From the NCBI GenBank assembly GCA_934630555.1, contig CAKTXB010000102.1, positions 1 to 7,124 on the forward strand: a DNA stretch of 7,124 nt, written 5' to 3'. Numbering within the stretch: position 1 is the stretch's first letter; every line of letters begins with the position of its first letter. Of this stretch, positions 5,953 to 7,124 are shown in pieces. The position numbers were made by a program, and so were the translations under genes. This DNA comes from an uncultured Oscillospiraceae bacterium (GTDB lineage: Bacteria; Bacillota; Clostridia; Oscillospirales; Oscillospiraceae). The notes under the pieces were generated by a model, which had not been told where the DNA came from, searched no databases, and worked only from the letters and a program-made list of their open reading frames with translations.

Positions 5953-7124
5953 TCAAATTCGCCCAGCCTGCTTTGTCAGCGCCAGAAGTTCGGCTGCCAA
6001 CACGTCAGATGCCGCGCCCGGCAGCATCCTCCAGCGCCAGTTCTGCGGGATGACCAGCCCCGGACGGTTCATGCGCGCCTCCGCGCCCAAACGCAGATAA
6101 TCCTGCATCTGTGCTACAAACAGCCGTGCGTTCGACTCCATTCCAGCGCGGATCAGCGCCTCTGGCAAATCGTCCTGTGCCGTGATCTTGAGATAGTCAC
6201 GCGCATAGGCGTCCGATTCCCGTGAAATACTGTCGCACCACTGCACCAGTGTTTCATTGTCGTGCGTACCAGTGTAGCATATGCAGTTTTCGCCGTATTT
6301 GTGCGGCAGATAGTCGCTCGGCTCGCGTGGGTCAAATGCAAACTCCAACACCTTCATGCCCGGGAAGCCGGATTCCTGTACCATCTTCAAAACCTCCGGC
6401 GTCAGGAACCCCAGATCCTCGGCAATGAATGCCACGTCCGGGCATCCTTTCTGGATCGCGCGCACAAAGCGCAGGCCCGGCCCTTTGACCCACTGCCCCT
6501 TGCGGGCCGTGCGGTTTTGCGCCGGGATAGACCAATAGCTCTCAATGCCGCGGAAGTGGTCAATGCGCACCACGTCAAACTTCTCCCCTGCCGCATTCAG
6601 CCGCGCCAGCCACCAGGAAAAGCCATCCTGCTCCATCCGCTTCCAATCATAGATGGGGTTGCCCCAATACTGTCCGTTGGCGCTGAAGCCATCGGGCGGA
6701 CAGCCTGCCACGACGCGCGGACGGCGCGTGCGCGTCAGCTGAAAGTTCTCCGGGTGCGCCCACACATCCGCCGAATCGAGCGGTACATAGATGGGAATAT
6801 CGCCGATGATGGAAATGCCCTGTGCGTGTGCGTATTCCCGCAGCCGCTGCCACTGCTTCTGGAAGCAGTATTGCGTAAACGCGTAAAATGCAGCGTCGTC
6901 AGCCAGTGCCGCACGATAGCGCCGCAGCGCCGCCGGCTGGTGCAGACGAATATCGGATGGCCAGTTCGTCCACGGCCCATCGCCAAAATGGCGTTTTACG
7001 GCCATGAACAGGCAGTATTCCTCCAGCCATGCGCGCTGCGCCGACAGGAATTGATCGTAGTCTGCCGGCGGCGCCTTGCGGAAGCTTTCCCACGCGCTGT
7101 GCAGCACATTCAGACGGTTCTGAT
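5953..7124 (-). CDS. malQ: 4-alpha-glucanotransferase (amylomaltase), 5' end outside window
   Basis: This is the C-terminal 389 residues of a GH77 cytoplasmic disproportionating enzyme, which transfers alpha-1,4-glucan chains between maltodextrins and releases glucose. The frame is open to the right window edge, so about 110 N-terminal residues are missing relative to the usual 500; a GTG at 7107 is an internal Val codon rather than the start. Visible landmarks are GDIPIYVPLDSADVWA, then VAGCPPDGFSANGQYWGNPIYDW, then VVRIDHFRGIESYW with the nucleophile Asp (codon 6559-6561). After these come AFIAEDLGFLTPEV with the acid/base Glu (codon 6418-6420), FPGMKVLEFAFD, and TGTHDNETLVQW with the third catalytic Asp (codon 6259-6261). 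The NWRWRML segment near the C-terminus is also typical. All three catalytic carboxylates are intact. It is the upstream partner of glgP, and its products are GlgP substrates. Confidence 0.95.
   Translation of the reverse strand, partial: QNRLNVLHSAWESFRKAPPADYDQFLSAQRAWLEEYCLFMAVKRHFGDGPWTNWPSDIRLHQPAALRRYRAALADDAAFYAFTQYCFQKQWQRLREYAHAQGISIIGDIPIYVPLDSADVWAHPENFQLTRTRRPRVVAGCPPDGFSANGQYWGNPIYDWKRMEQDGFSWWLARLNAAGEKFDVVRIDHFRGIESYWSIPAQNRTARKGQWVKGPGLRFVRAIQKGCPDVAFIAEDLGFLTPEVLKMVQESGFPGMKVLEFAFDPREPSDYLPHKYGENCICYTGTHDNETLVQWCDSISRESDAYARDYLKITAQDDLPEALIRAGMESNARLFVAQMQDYLRLGAEARMNRPGLVIPQNWRWRMLPGAASDVLAAELLALTKQAGRI

Noticed and set aside
5953..7107. GTG at 7107 as the start of malQ.
   Set aside because: The frame stays open to the window edge with typical MalQ residues before it (QNRLN), and an amylomaltase normally has about 110 more N-terminal residues, so this is an internal Val.

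Overview
This window looks like ordinary chromosome from a fairly high-GC anaerobic Firmicute, probably a Clostridia gut lineage of the Oscillospiraceae/Butyricicoccus type. That guess rests on the protein styles (Clostridia-like MalQ and GlgP, a fused TRAP permease, an exonuclease with a Clostridia-like tail), on AGGAGG-type ribosome binding sites and on GC-rich third codon positions. It is an inference from memory, not a database result. I see no rRNA, tRNA, CRISPR array, insertion sequence, phage gene or integrase.

Layout. Bases 1-1155 (+) are the C-terminal part of a fused TRAP-type transporter permease whose start lies outside the window. It converges on two minus-strand genes, and a perfect 13-bp hairpin with A and T tracts (1162-1199) lies between the two converging stop codons and can terminate both transcripts. 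Reading leftwards on the minus strand, an N-acyl-D-amino-acid deacylase-like amidohydrolase (3479-1890) is followed 3 nt later by a DEDDh 3'-5' exonuclease (1886-1209). A good sigma-A-type promoter (TTGCAA, 17 nt, TAAAAT) lies just upstream of the amidohydrolase and is flanked by a 7-bp inverted repeat that overlaps both promoter hexamers. Further right, also on the minus strand, are the 3' part of malQ (4-alpha-glucanotransferase, cut by the window edge) and glgP (glycogen/maltodextrin phosphorylase, TTG start). They are 33 nt apart and end in a second hairpin terminator (3561-3592).

How the genes work together. MalQ and GlgP form a classic cytoplasmic alpha-glucan breakdown pair: MalQ disproportionates short maltodextrins into longer chains, and GlgP phosphorolyses these to glucose-1-phosphate. 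The amidohydrolase and exonuclease share a transcript by position but have no obvious shared pathway. The TRAP permease could supply an organic acid or N-acylated amino acid, but only its convergent position hints at a link to the amidohydrolase. All genes lying fully inside the window are intact, and the catalytic residues I looked for are present. I found no convincing novel system; the most interesting items are the putative operator at the amidohydrolase promoter, the stop/start junction of the amidohydrolase-exonuclease pair, and the conserved-looking tail of the exonuclease.
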